Positions 24,101 through 35,700 of a stretch of DNA of 64,000 bases are shown in pieces. A program made the translations under genes and the position numbers. The stretch lies in contig NC_023750.2 in the NCBI RefSeq assembly GCF_000499845.2, positions 3,519,478-3,583,477 on the forward strand, given 5' to 3'. Position 1 is the first letter of the stretch, and every line of letters starts with the position of its first letter. The stretch comes from Phaseolus vulgaris. Lineage: Eukaryota > Streptophyta > Magnoliopsida > Fabales > Fabaceae. The notes under the pieces were generated by a model. That model had not been told where the DNA came from, ran no database searches, and was given only the letters and a program-made list of their open reading frames with translations.

Positions 24101-24722
24101 GATGATTAGAGCGTTGAATAACTTTTGGATCCACCATAAATTTATGTATGACCTTCCAAACAAATAGCTAAATTTTGGGGATAAGTTGTGAATCTCGCTG
24201 GAATCTCAATAGTACTGGGTTATTATTTTTGCGAATATAGCTGAGATTGAGTGAGAGTTTCTAGGGACCAATTCACTTAAGTCATCCATCATCCATTTAG
24301 AATGCAGGCATAACGCTCATGGAGTGGCAATTATAGCTTAACATGTAAGTCGTCTAAAGAACGGTCCCAATCATGTCATATCACTCGGCCTAGTTGCCCA
24401 AGACCCAAGACTATACACAAGCCCCCCATCCTTGAGCCAAGGAGATGAAGAGGCTTAAAGAAATACTCAATCTTTTTACCTTAGACCCATGACAGTACAC
24501 AATCCAGGGAGGTATGTGACCTTGCTGTAAATATTGAGAGTTGTAGTGAATGTCTACTCTAGTCTTTAGAGCATTTAGTCTTTTGGATTAAGTGACAAAC
24601 GATTGGAATTTTTCACTCTGTGAAGTTATACCCGTGTGAGCTTTCTTTATGCTCTCTTTAAGAGTGTTCCTTATTTCTTTTGAGAGTTCTTAATCCTATA
24701 GGGAGGTAAAGAAGGTGGTTTA
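21136..24722. other. AT-rich intergenic DNA, nothing firm
   Basis: A short telomere-like stretch (two CCCTAAA units plus degenerate ones) lies near 21236-21275, and another two-unit patch near 23770. A TA run lies at about 22003-22024. From about 24230 the sequence becomes less AT-rich and repeat-like (CTCGGCCTAGTTGCCCAAG), but I could not assign it. No supported gene. Confidence 0.4.
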
Positions 24723-24969
24723 TGATACAAACCACCTTGACAAGCAAATGACTAAGGACACAACAGACATTTCATAATTACGTTAGTCATCTAAGCATAC
24801 AAGACCAAATCCCACCAAACCTCAAGAGAGCCTCACCAGAAGAAGAACCAGCCATAAACCAGAATATCAGATGTTCTTCTTTCTAGTCTTTCCACAAGAT
24901 AAGTTTATGTATATAAATTGGGCTCACTTTGAGGGTCTATATAGAAGAATAAGCTAGAGTAGGGTTCAC
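24723..24969 (+). repeat. Gypsy 5' LTR (matching part)
   Basis: Matches 28221-28467. It contains a TATA-like TGTATATAAATTGGG near 24908-24920. The true LTR probably continues to the right, but the 3' copy offers no counterpart to define its end. Confidence 0.7.
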
Positions 24970-25444
24970 TTTTCAATATTAAAGTACTAATACGATTCTT
25001 GTTATGTGGCAACTTGTTTTCACATTTGTGAAACTTTATCCTTCTTACTTTTACATTTTCTAAGAAAATTAAAAAGTTCATAGTTAAAAGTTTAAGTTTC
25101 TTTGAGTCTTCATAAGTGTTTTTCTTGTTTGTCTTGTTTAAGTTTTGTCATCATCAAACTTCTATTTTGGTTTAGCTTTCTTTTTTTAAACTCTTCTTGC
25201 TTGTCTTTAAATTTTCTTAAAGTTTTATTGGAGTTCTTTGTATGAACAAGTGTTAAGAGCTTTGACCTCTTTCACTTGAAGTGTTGCTACCAAGTGTATA
25301 ATACCCTTTGGGAAAATTGCAAAACCTTTCTTGAGTAAATTTAACCTTTTTTCCATCATTTACCAAATAGTCTAGTGATACAAGTGAGTGAGTGCATTAA
25401 ATTGATGTTTTTCACTAATTGTTTGCTTTCTTTTGTGCAAAATC

Positions 25445-27250
25445 ATGGCTCAATTGTCTTCGGAATAATCTTCAAAGCCACAATCTCCTTAAAAGGCACA
25501 CCTTTTGGGGGAGCTTGAGGATGCCAAAAGGAGCTTGGTCTACAAGGAAGAGGAAATGCGACAACTAGTGGAAGGAATGCAAAGGTTAGAAGATACTCAA
25601 GAGGGACTAGTTAGAAAAAGGAGGCGGGAACCTAGATGAGCTACAAGGTACCATATGCACTATGCAAGTCAAGAAGAAGAAGAAGAAGATTTGAGAGTGC
25701 AAAATTATGAAGCTAGGCACCATCATCAACAACCAAAGAAGTGATGGCAAATTCGTGAAGCTCTTCTTAGAATCATGTGAAAAATGATGCGGAAGCCATG
25801 GATGTGTATGTGCAAGATCCTCCTAGGAGCTATGGTGATCTTGAAGGTGCATGATATGTATGGAAGTAGGGAGGTTCGGCCAGCCCTATGGTAAGTGAGG
25901 AAGATGAAGATTAGAGCCTAGAAACTAGGTAGAAGCAAAGCTTGGCACAATGTTGGCAGCATAACTTTACTCACAATAATCTTGAAAAATACAAGAGATG
26001 ACCTTCCCTTTTATAGGCTAATGGGCCGTGAAAGCTAAGCTAATTACACATGAAATTGGAGCAAAATGAAATGCAAATGACAAGGCACATGGCACATGGC
26101 CGGTCATGTGTGCTAAGGTTCTAGAAAGTGCACAAATCTAGGGTAAATCACATATGAGACAACTTTGTGCTTTCTAACACTACCCTAATTACTAAGCCAC
26201 CCCTAATGGGCCTCCATGTAACATGTATAAGGCCTTCTCTCTTCCATTCGTGGCTGCATCCATTTGGGCGTGAATGTGCTTAGCCATTGACCTTGTAATA
26301 GGGCCTAGATGGTCTAGGCCTCCTCCTAGACGCTCCATGTGTAGCCTTCCCTCATCATGTCCTAGACACTCCCTTCTTGAGTCTAGACGCTCATCACGGT
26401 CTAGCCTTGGGTCTTGGCTTCCATGGTGAGGTGTGCTTGGCCCTCCTCCATCAAGAAGACCCCACCTTTTGTAAAATTACCTAGTTTTAATGGGGATAAT
26501 GACCCAAATGTATATTTAGGATGAAAAGTTAAGGTAGAACAAGCTTTTAATGTGTATGAGGTTGAACAGGACCAAAAGGTTAAGTGAGTTTTCCTATAAT
26601 TTGAGGACTATGCCATGCAATGGTGGCATCAAATTGTAATGGACACTGGGTTAAATAAGAGGCTAGTTGTGGTCTCTTGGAGTGATTTAAAGTTATGCAT
26701 GTGTGTGTGGTTTGTTTCTCCTCATTATAGGAAGGAACTCTTGTTGAAGATCCAATGACTTCATTAAGGACCTAGGAGTATGAATGAATATTTCAAAGAT
26801 TTAGAAGTTACTTTGACTAAAATCAATATGCATGAAAGTGAAGAGTAGAAGATAACTAGATTTGTGAGTGGATTAAGAAGAGAAATTCAAAATGTTATAG
26901 AACTTTATGAGTATACATCTTTGGAAAAATTGGTTTACCTAGCCATCAAGGTTGAATCACAACTTATACGAAAAACCTCTTTCAAACATACTCATAATGA
27001 TGGATTTTACAACTCATCTTGGAAGGACAAAAATAAATTTCAAAATCAAGATATTCCTTCCAATTCCTATAAAGAATCCACCCCACAAACTTCTAAAGAC
27101 AACCCTTCCCCTTCTAAAAATAAATCGCCAGCTAAAACCTCAAATAAAAAATGCTTCAAATGTAGGTTTTGGTCATATCGCTGCAAATTGTCCTAACAAA
27201 AGAACTATGATGGTAAAAGAGAGGATAGTCATTAGTGATCATATTCTAGG
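25445..27250 (+). pseudogene. Gag relic with split CCHC zinc knuckle
   Basis: The Gag start is near ATG 25445 but a stop follows within seven codons. After an insertion (about 25850-26455) the core resumes as PPFVKLPSFNG, then EDYAMQWWHQ, MNEYFKDLEV and FVSGLRREIQNV, the standard order of a plant Ty3/gypsy Gag. The nucleic-acid-binding knuckle is split: KCFKC near 27150-27165 is in one frame and GFGHIAANC directly after is in another, a one-base slip inside C-x2-C-x4-H-x4-C. Several in-frame stops. Confidence 0.7.
25850..26455. mobile_element. Insertion inside the gypsy Gag
   Basis: About 600 bp of distinctly less AT-rich DNA separates Gag residues that should be near neighbours. It has repeated CTAGACGCTC / GTCTAGAC and GGCACATGGC words but no protein. 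Family unknown; ends approximate. Confidence 0.4.
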
Positions 27251-27379
27251 TCTAACTCTCCTACCCCTTCAAAAACCCATAGTGAAAATGAATGTGAGAT
27301 ACCTTGTGAAGGTGACTTATTGATGGTAAGACGAATGTTGGGTACCATTCAAAAACGTTTTGATGAAACCCAAAGAGAA

Positions 27380-27790
27380 AATATTTTCCACGCCCGCTGC
27401 CTTATCAACAACAAGTTATGTTCCATGATCATAGATGGGGTAGTTGTGCTAATATGGCAAGTACAAGAGTAGTGGAGAAGCTTGGATTACCCATTATCTC
27501 TCATACAAAGTCCTATAAACTACAATGGCTTAGTGAAGATGGTGAAACTATGGTTAATAAACAAGTCTTCACTTTTGCTATAGGAAAGTATAAAGATGAG
27601 GTTTTATGTGATGTTATGCCTTTGGAAGCAACACATATTCTATTGGGAAGACCATGACAATATGACAGAAAAATTTTACATGATGGTCATACCAATAAGA
27701 TTTCTTTCAACTTCTAAGGGCACAAGGTTATATTAAAACACCTATCTCCCAAGGAAGTTAATGAGGACCAAGTAAAAATGAAAACCAAAA
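27380..27790 (+). pseudogene. Retroelement aspartic protease domain
   Basis: Readable as a retropepsin-like domain of the Ty3/gypsy type: CSMII-DG-GS-CANMAST near 27418-27460 (active-site region), LGLPIISHTKSYKLQWL, then VLCDVMPLEATHILLGRP ending near 27657. This is followed, past a stop, by the usual YDRKILHDGHTNKISFNF tail near 27662-27712. The start has a small frameshift. No RT follows. Confidence 0.7.
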
Positions 27791-28220
27791 GAGAAAATGA
27801 AGAAAGTAAAATCAAAACCGGTCTCATCATCTCATCTCGCGCAGTCAAAACAATAATGTTGACCCATACAAAACTAACTACGCCTCCTAGGTATACTTCT
27901 TCCTTACCTTTTTCATTACCAAATCATTCTAAATATTTGACATCTTTGATAAATAAGTATAGGGGTGACATTCAAAAACCTCCTAAGGATTCTCACCTTC
28001 TAAAAGGATTTTCACAAACAAATCACTTCCTTCCTAAACATTCTCTACAAACATGGCCTGTATCAAAATTCATCCATGCGAAATCCCAAAAATTCATGAA
28101 CATTAGTTTGATTAAAAAACCCAACGCTAGAAATATTTCTATTTGTCTTGTGAACAAACTAAATATGTTATTTATAGGAGTTCTAAATTTGAGGTCAAAT
28201 TCTTTCTAACTTGGGGGGCA

Positions 28221-28467
28221 TGATACAAACTACCTTGACAAGCAAATGACTAAGGACACAACAAACACTTAACAATTAGGACATTCATCTCAGCATACAA
28301 GACCAAACCCCACGAAACCTCAAGAGAGTCTCAGCAGAAGAAGAACCAGACATAAACCAGAATATCAGATGTTCTTCCTTCTAGTCTTTTCACAAGACAA
28401 GTTTATGTAAATAAATTGGGCTTACTTTGGGGATACAAATAGAAGTATAAGCTAGAGTAGGGTTCAC
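28221..28467 (+). repeat. Gypsy 3' LTR (matching part)
   Basis: 247 bp matching the 5' copy at 24723. After GGGTTCAC the sequence changes to an ATAGCATAAATTGGG-type direct repeat and then to other LTR-like DNA, so the rest of this LTR was replaced or deleted. Confidence 0.7.
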
Positions 28468-29384
28468 ATAGCATAAATTGGGGTGTACTTAGCATAAATT
28501 GGGCTTGTGCAAAACCCACTTTTCATGACAAGTGCACCTAGGTTTAGGGTTTTTTGACCTACCTTCTCGAAGGTTTCTCACAAATGATGCCCTACCCCTC
28601 TCACTACTTACTCCCCATGTCACTCTCTCCTATATAAAGGGTGTCTTGCCTCATGTAATTTACACATGGAATTTTGAATAGAAAATAAACTTTGTCAGAG
28701 TGTTTAGTGAGTTGAGTCTCCTATTATCTTTGAGTCTTATTTTGAGTGCACAACACCTCAAGTGGCAACTCTTCATCACTCCTCTTGGAGTATCCTGCCC
28801 CTCCAAGTGGTGTGACCACACTCTTACCATCAATAAGTTTTCTCTTATCTCTTCATCTTTTCCTTTTCTTCACCATGTGTCATTTCCCTTCCTTTTTATG
28901 ATCATGTGTTCTTCTTTTCTCCTTTTTGGTTTCTATATTGTTTGTCTTTCCATTTATGTTCTTTAATTTTCGCACCTCATCATCATCACCTTATATTGTG
29001 TTTATCTATTTGCCCTCTAAAAGTGAACCTTCACGCTTAACCACTTGGTTAAGTTTGTGTCCAGTGGGAAACTTCTTTACATTTCTCACCATATTCTGCT
29101 TACAAAAAGACTCATAAACAAATGCTACCATAAAATGTGCATTCTTAAAATCAACTCACATTAGAAGGTGTAACTTGAAGAGGTTCTAATAGTTGTTGTA
29201 ACTTGGAGAGGTGAGAATACTTATTATAACTTGTTGGTTAGTGGAAGTTCTTAAGCAGTTGCTTAAGGGAATTAAATGTAGTCCCAAGGTGAAATATGAT
29301 AAATTATTTATGTTGATATCTTGTTTACTCGTACTATTGCTTATGTCTTAATTATTACTAATAGATAATTTGTTAGACGGTTGT
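28468..29384 (+). repeat. Promoter/LTR-like sequence of another element
   Basis: A TATA box (CCTATATAAAGGG, about 28630-28642) is followed about 30 bases on by a pyrimidine-rich leader, as in an LTR R/U5. The stretch before it (CAAGTGCACCTAGGTTTAGGG) also looks repeat-derived. Open frames near 28700-29117 are Phe/Ser-rich with no homology I recognise. No coding region attached. Confidence 0.35.
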
Positions 29385-30625
29385 TGACTTTTCTACGGCA
29401 AGTGCACCATATTGTCAGAAGTAATAATTTGTCTCTAAGGACGAATATCAAAACCACAAGAAACAATTGAATAATCAAGTAAAAAATTCAGTAAATAGAA
29501 AATAGAATAATAAATTTTGTTGGAGTTTGTTTTAATTGCAATGATTAATAAGAAAACAAGTCAAAGAGTTTGTTGCTTTAATTTGAAAAATAGGGATTGG
29601 GGTTCTTCTTTCTCATTCTTTTGTATTTTGATTAGCATGACAAACAATATTGTGTCCTTTGATTGATATTAAAGTCCATATAAAAATCATTTATATTGAA
29701 TCCTCGCATATAAAATTATTAAGATGTCTCCTAAATATCGATTCCTTGCATATTTATAAAAATTTCCCATCATTAAGATCAGATGTTGATAGCAATTAAC
29801 ATTTCAAATCTATTCCTTGCATTCAAATATGTTAAGCATTATCGTTTGGGTCAGAAACTTAAAACTACTTTCCAGTCAAATCTAAATTTTGAGATCATGG
29901 TAAATCAAATATTACAAACAAAACGACAATACCAATCATCAATCAAGAACAAAATATTATGTTTAGATATCACCTCAATACATAAGAGTTTGAATAGAGT
30001 ACTCCTAATCCCAAAGGGTAGATTTAGCCACACATGATGGTTGTTACAAACAGGGAGAGGAAGAAAAGAAGATCTAAGATGTTTCTCTATGACGGTTGTC
30101 TCCTCTAGGGTTTCAAACACCTCTTATTCTCCTAATTGAATTACAATTCACTTAATGGTGTTTTCCTCTCAATGTTATGTGTCTAGGGTTATGCCTCAAA
30201 CATCCTATTTAGCCTAATTGGCTTGGGCTACTTGACTTCTTGTTTGGGCGTTATTGGGCTTGCCTGAGCGAGTTTCACGATAAAAGGCCCAATGCTTCTA
30301 GAGTAATCTCACTTCAGCTGGATCCTTGGGGGCTTCTGGCTTTAGGCGAGTTTGGACGAGCTTTGGTGAATGATGATGCGTTCCAACTTTTCCTTTATGG
30401 CTTTATATATTCTCCTTTTGCCCAATCATCTTCATTCTTCTCTAGAACCCTGAAATTAACACAAATTTGGAAATAAATCGTTTTATTCAAATTAAAATCA
30501 CAAAATATGTAAAAAAGTATAAATTTATAAATTAAGGGTTATTTTAAATTTTTTTTATTAATTAATATCCATAAATTTCTATATTTTAATATGAAATATT
30601 ACTAAAATGTAACACTTATCAATGA
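29385..30625. repeat. Unclassified repeat beginning ACGGCAAGTGCACC
   Basis: The left part contains CTACGGCAAGTGCACCATAT and the right part ends GTAACACTTATCA. I believe sequences of this kind recur in legume genomes. The interior has no conserved protein. No TIR or LTR pair found within the window. Confidence 0.3.
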
Positions 30626-31286
30626 TCCTACAAGAATATTTCTACTAGACGATTTATTAGATGATCTACTAGACAATTTACTTATTTCATTAGTTAAAAA
30701 AAAAAGTCTAAGACTCCATTTAGTCTCTTTCTCGAACCAACTATACCTACATAACTTTTGTGAGAATAAAAAAATAGAAAGATTTTAAAGAAGCTAAAAT
30801 AAATAATTTAGAGACTAAAAATATATTATAACGAAATAAATTTATCTTAGGAAAAAAATGCACATATTAATAAGATTAATGCTATGTTTCATGGTGAGTA
30901 AAATAAAAATCTTAAAATAGTTAATATAAATGGTTTGATATACTTTTCTCAATAAAAGATTAATATTTGATCCCTAAGTTGGAAATAAAGTCATAATTAA
31001 GTGACCTTCTATTTTTAAATTTCTGCACCTATTATACAGGAAATTAATTAAATATTAAATAGAAGTATAATGTACCTTCTAATTTAAACTAAATATATCA
31101 ATATTAAACTTTGACAATATTAGTGGATGGGAATATATGCATGTAGTGGGTATTTAAAAAAATATACTTAGATAATGTATATCTATAAATCTATAAATAA
31201 AGAATTTTAAGAAAATGGTACATTTCAATAAAATTGTTTTTTATGAATAAAAAAAAAGTTTAAAGGTGATTACTATATAAACATAG
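30626..31286. other. AT-rich spacer before the tRNA gene
   Basis: No gene, repeat or conserved element recognised. Confidence 0.45.
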
Positions 31287-31292
31287 AAAAAA
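31287..31292 (-). terminator. RNA polymerase III terminator of tRNA-Cys
   Basis: Six T on the minus strand, about 14 bases past the end of the tRNA, as expected for Pol III termination. Confidence 0.7.
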
Positions 31293-31306
31293 TAATGCAC
31301 TAAGTA

Positions 31307-31378
31307 AGGGCCCAACCGGGTTCGAACCGGTGACCTCTTGATCTGCAGTCAAATGCTCTACCACTGAGCTATGGACCC
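31307..31378 (-). tRNA. trnC-GCA: tRNA-Cys (GCA)
   Basis: 72 nt on the minus strand. The acceptor stem GGGTCCA pairs with TGGGCCC (one G-U pair), with discriminator U73 as usual for cysteine tRNA. The D arm contains AGCTCAGTGGTAGAGC (A box). The anticodon loop CTGCAGA gives GCA. The T arm has GGTTCGAACC (B box). No intron and no encoded CCA, as normal for a nuclear gene. It looks intact and functional. Confidence 0.95.
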
Positions 31379-31800
31379 ATTTGTCATTAAAAAGAATATT
31401 GAAGTTTTCATCTGATTTACAAATACTTTCAGAAATTAAAAATAGATAAATGGATAAATAAATTACAAATTATAAATTAATATTATCTTATACGTAAATT
31501 AAAAATAAAATTTTAAAAAATTCTACATATTAATTCATACGTAATCTATATTAGTTGAATAAAGATAAAGCTATTTTTTTTTCTCATTTTCATCGCTTAC
31601 ATTAAAAATTTCATCCAAACAAACTCTTAGTTGGAGTGAGCAGTTTGACAACTTTCAAGCAAATCTATAAATATAACAAATAGAAGGCACTTCCAGGGTA
31701 AGTTTTAAAAAAAATTCAAAAAGAAAAAAATTCAAATTTTAACTAAAAATAGCAAGCTGAAACTCATTCTGGGAGTGACAAGTGGCACTCTATATGACTT

Positions 31801-31850
31801 ACACGTGTCCAAAATCCCATTTCTTTAAAAACTATCTTTCTTTATATACC
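31801..31850 (+). promoter_or_regulatory. Promoter-like region: ACACGTGTCC box and TATA
   Basis: A G-box/ABRE-like ACACGTGTCC at 31801 is followed 40 bases later by TTTATATACC, and then a CT-rich leader. Together they look like a Pol II promoter for the transcript that reads into the leader repeats and the B3 fragment. Sequence-based only. Confidence 0.45.
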
Positions 31851-31979
31851 CTTTCAGCCTTTCTCTCTCCTATTACTCAACTTCTCCGATCTCTCTTGGT
31901 TTCTTCTTCTCTGCGTTTCCTTTATTCTTCATTTCTGGGTTCTTCATTTCAGCCTTCTCCTTCTGCAGGTGACTATTTC

Positions 31980-33270
31980 TTCATCTCATTTACGATTTCT
32001 TTGTTCCACCGCATAAACATGAAAACTTATTTTGTTTTTCTTATCAAAGTTTCGTTCTTTTCATGTTTAGGATGAACTTTTTTCTTCTTTGGGTTTCCTG
32101 CACCGATCTTCTCTGGGTTTCCTGCGGTTCTCTCCTATTTCTCCAGGTTATTATTCTTCTTTTTGGGTTTTTCTTATCAAAGTTTCGTTCTTTTCATGTT
32201 TCTACCGTTTATTTTCCTCTTTGTTCTTCACATGCTTGATTCTGTGTTTTCTCATTTACGATTTCTTTGTTCCACAGCATAAAAATGAAATATTTTTTGG
32301 TTTTTCTTATCAAAGTTTCGTTTTTTTCATGTTTCTGATGATTTTTCTTCTTCTTTGGGTTTCCTGCGGTTCTCTCCTATTTCTCCAGGTTATTATTTCT
32401 TCTTTTTGGGTTTTTCTTATCAAAGTTTCGTTATTTTCATATTTCTACCGTTTATTTGCTTCTTTGTTGTTCACATGGTTGATTCTGTGTTTTTTTGTTA
32501 CTTTTGACAGCATCAAAATGATATTCATCTACATTTCAGTTTCTGCAGCAACCGGTAGTGGAAGTGGAATGGATTTTCAAGCACCAAGGTGAGATATTTT
32601 CCTTCATGTGTTTGTCTGTCCTCATTTTTTTTTTCATTTTTCACTTTGCTGTTGATTTAATCTTTTCTGGAGTTTTTCCATCTACATTTCAGTTTCTGCA
32701 CCAATCGGTGGTGGAAGTCGAATGGGATTTTCGTTCATATCAACCATGTTCAAGCACCAAGGTGGATAATGTTCATCTCATTTACGATTTCTTTTTTCCA
32801 CCGCATAAAAATTAAATCTTTTTTTGTTTTTCTGATCAAATTTCGTTCTTTTCATTTTTCTACCGTTTATTTGTTTCTTTGTTGTTCACATGGTTGATTC
32901 TGTGTTTTTTTGTTACTTTTGACAGCATCAAAATGATATTCATCTACATTTCAGTTTCTGCAGCAACCGGTAGTGGAAGTGGAATGGATTTTCAAGCACC
33001 AAGGTGAGATCTTTTCCTTCATGTGTTTGTCTGTCCTCATTTTTTTTTTTTCATTTTTCACTTTGCTGTTGATTTAATCTTTTCTGGTATTTTTCCATAT
33101 ACATTTCAGTTTCTTTAGCAACCGGTAGTGTAAGTGGAATGGGATTTTCGTTGATATCCATCTTTTTTTCAGCATCAAGGTGAAATCTTTTCCTTCCTTG
33201 GTTCTCATTGTTGTTTTCATTGTTTATTTTTTTTTGCTGATAAAATCTTTAATGGTGTTTTTTTGTGTTT
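31980..33270 (+). repeat. Leader region built of tandem duplications (about 415-bp unit)
   Basis: GCATCAAAATGATATTCATC with its whole surroundings occurs at 32510 and again at 32925, a period of 415 bp. Shorter modules recur beyond this: TTTTTCTTATCAAAGTTTCG four times between 32035 and 32430, and CAACCGGTAGTGGAAGTGG-like blocks near 32550, 32705, 32965 and 33120. Each of these is followed by CAAGCACCAAGGTGAGAT or a relative, which resembles a splice donor (AAG|GTGAGA). This looks like a duplicated non-coding leader exon. Confidence 0.7.
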
Positions 33271-33308
33271 ATTTCATAAATCTCATACATGTGTTTATTT
33301 TCTTTTAG

Positions 33309-33495
33309 GATCTTTATCCTAAGGCCAAAAAAAGCTTATGTTAAATTTGGTTGTGGATGGAGGAAATTTTGTCAGATACATGTACTGTGTGAAGACCACA
33401 AACTGATCTTTGAAAGTGGACTAACCCCAATTCATATGATGGTGTTGTTAGTGCTTCAAAATTCAATATTGTATTCAGAATTTATTTATAGATAG
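33309..33495 (+). pseudogene. B3-domain gene, C-terminal fragment (third copy)
   Basis: After an acceptor (TTTTAG) the frame reads DLYPKAKKAYVKFGCGWRK, then FCQIHVLCEDHKLIFESG, and stops at 33493. This matches the last exon of the B3 gene at 41189-41458 (VTLCNGWKQFCRLHSIREDDKIIFEC) but lacks about 25 residues of its start. No B3 exons 1-2 are seen upstream; the 1.3 kb before it is the duplicated leader. Probably a deletion remnant of a third B3 gene, though a short chimeric transcript cannot be excluded. Confidence 0.65.
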
Positions 33496-33719
33496 ATGTA
33501 ATTTCCAAATTGTTGTAATGTGGAGTATAGAAAATTAATTCTTTACTTTATTTTGGTTATCAATTTTGTTTTAAATTTTTATTCGCATTAATGTACTCTT
33601 CAGACAAACTTTAACCTTAAGATTATTCGCATTATATTATTCTTCAAAATTCAAATTCAAATCTATAAATACATTTAAAAGTCCAAGATCATTAATTACC
33701 TGACTTATTTTGCTGAATC

Positions 33720-33777
33720 AAATCTTCTTTTTCTGACTTATTTTGCTGCTGCCGCACACTTTTTTTCAAATTCCAAG

Positions 33778-33846
<69 letters not shown>

Positions 33847-34930
33847 CTGCAAATATTTAATTTTTGATATTTTCAAATTGTTTAATTCCAAGATCATTAA
33901 TTACCTTTTTGATTCATATATTCTTTTTTCTAACTTCCCACTTATTTTCAATTCCCAGATAATCTTCAAATCTATAAATACATTTAAAAGTCCAAGATCA
34001 TTAATTACCTTTTTGATTCATATCTTCTTCTGAATCATATCTTCTTTTTCTGACTTATTTTGCTGCTGCCGCACACTTTTTTTCGAATTCCAAGATTATT
34101 ATTATTATTAATCTGCAAATATTTAATTTTTGATATTTTCAAATTTTTTAATTCCAAGATCATTAATTTTTTCTGACTTCCCACCTATTTTCCATTCCCA
34201 TATAATCTTCAAATATTTAATTATTCATATTTTTAAATTTTACAATTCCAAAGATCATTAATTACCTCTCTGATTCATATCTTCTTTTTCTGACTTCTCT
34301 GCTTCTGCACAGTTATTTCCAATTCCCAGATTATTAATTACCTTTTTATTCATATATTCTTTTTCTGAGTTCTCTGCTTCTGCCCCATTTATATATTCAT
34401 ATTTTCAAATTTTACAATTCCAAGATCATTAATTACCTTTCTGATTCAAATATTCTTTTTCTGATTTCTCTGCTTTTGCACACTTATTTTCAATTCCCAG
34501 ATTATTATTATTAATAATCTTAAAAAATTTTGATTATTCAAATTTTCAAATTTACAATTCCAAAAGATCATTAATTACCTCTCTGATTCATATCTTTTTT
34601 TTCTGACTTCTCTGCATCTGCAAACTTATTTCCAATTCCCAGATTATTATTATTATTTTTCAAATATTTAATTTTTCATATTTTCAAATTATACAATTCC
34701 AAGATCATTAATTATTTTTTTATTTGTATCTTCTTTTTCTGACTTTTCTGCACACTTATAATTCCAAGATTATTATTATTACTAATAAACTTCAAATATT
34801 TAATTTTTCAGATTTTCAAATTTAAAATTTAAAATTTAAAAATTTCAACAACATTATTAATATTAATTACCTTTTTTTTATTCATATCTTCTGCCACACA
34901 ATATTTGGGATTCCAAGATTATAATTATTA
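33720..34930 (+). repeat. Minisatellite-like array, about 100-250 bp units
   Basis: A module repeats about eight to ten times with variation. It has four parts: TTTTTCTGACTT(C/A)T(C/T)TGC, then CACACTTATTTCCAATTCCCAGATTATTATT, then CAAATATTTAATTTTTCATATTTTCAAATT, then CCAAGATCATTAATTACCTTT. Spacing varies through internal deletions. It lies between the B3 fragment and the RPA-like gene, within the Helitron. Confidence 0.75.
33778..33843 (+). repeat. (ATT)22 microsatellite
   Basis: Twenty-two perfect ATT units inside one unit of the surrounding minisatellite. Neighbouring units have only 3-5 ATT at the same place, so this is a local expansion. Confidence 0.95.
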
Positions 34931-35700
34931 TTACATTTGGTTCAAAACTTTTCTAAACTTCTAAGATCTGACACTCCCATTTTCATCCTAAATCCTTAAT
35001 CTAACATGTTCCCACATAAAAATTAGGGGTACATAATAATAGTCAAATATTTTCATTCCTTGAAGTCATCTTTATCATCAAGGGGAATTGGTTTGTTCCT
35101 CCAAAACACAGCAAGAATACTCTCACCGAGCTGCATGAAACCATACTTTCAGTAAACTTAGATCTGATATTAAACCTTTACCCGCATGCGTTGCATTGAT
35201 TTTTTTGTTTCTATTACCTTCTTGGCTTAAGTCATTAATGTTGTTTCTGTGCTCTTTGTATCCAACCTTTTCTCTTCTTTGATTTCCTTTCCTTTTTCAT
35301 GAATCTGTCAACCCCACAGCTACTTTCAGAGGTTTGTATCTTCATTTTCCTGTTTTGCTAAGTAAGTATTAAAAAGTTTTCATTTTTTCAAATATAATTT
35401 TGCAGAGATCTGATTTGGTTCTTTTGTTTTTATTACCTGATTATGTTAAGCCATTATCTCACTTTTTCTCCTCTTTCAGTTGTTTAGGGTTTCAATAATC
35501 TGTCAACGCCACCGCTACTTTTATAGGTTTGTTTCTTGATTTTCATGTTTTCAAATTGATTCCCCAGTATATCAAGCACCAAGGAAAGATTTTTTCCTTC
35601 TTTCGTCCGCATGCAAAAGCAAGAGTCTATGGTTATATGAAATTGGTAAGATTTCTCTGTTAGGGTTTCCACTTTCTGTCTATCTGTGTATTATTTCAGA
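34931..35700 (+). other. Upstream region of the RPA-like gene
   Basis: Non-coding. It contains CAAGCACCAAGGAAAGATTT near 35574, a relative of the leader module repeated at 32.5-33.2 kb. This suggests the B3 fragment and the RPA-like gene share leader sequence by duplication. Confidence 0.45.

Larger units (their letters stand above)
24723..28467 (+). mobile_element. Ty3/gypsy-type element with Gag and protease only
   Basis: Direct repeats of 247 bp start with TGATACAAAC at 24723 and at 28221, about 90% alike by eye, and mark the two LTRs. A polypurine tract (TTGGGGGGCA, 28211-28220) precedes the second. Between them are relics of Gag, a split zinc knuckle and an aspartic protease domain. Reverse transcriptase, RNase H and integrase are absent; the sequence passes from just after the protease to the purine tract in about 430 bp. 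The right LTR stops matching after GGGTTCAC and joins unrelated sequence. Non-autonomous and decayed. Confidence 0.7.

Noticed and set aside
31782..32815. Phe/Ser-rich open frames in the leader region
   Set aside because: They come from T-rich repeated leader DNA; composition and repeat structure argue against a real protein.
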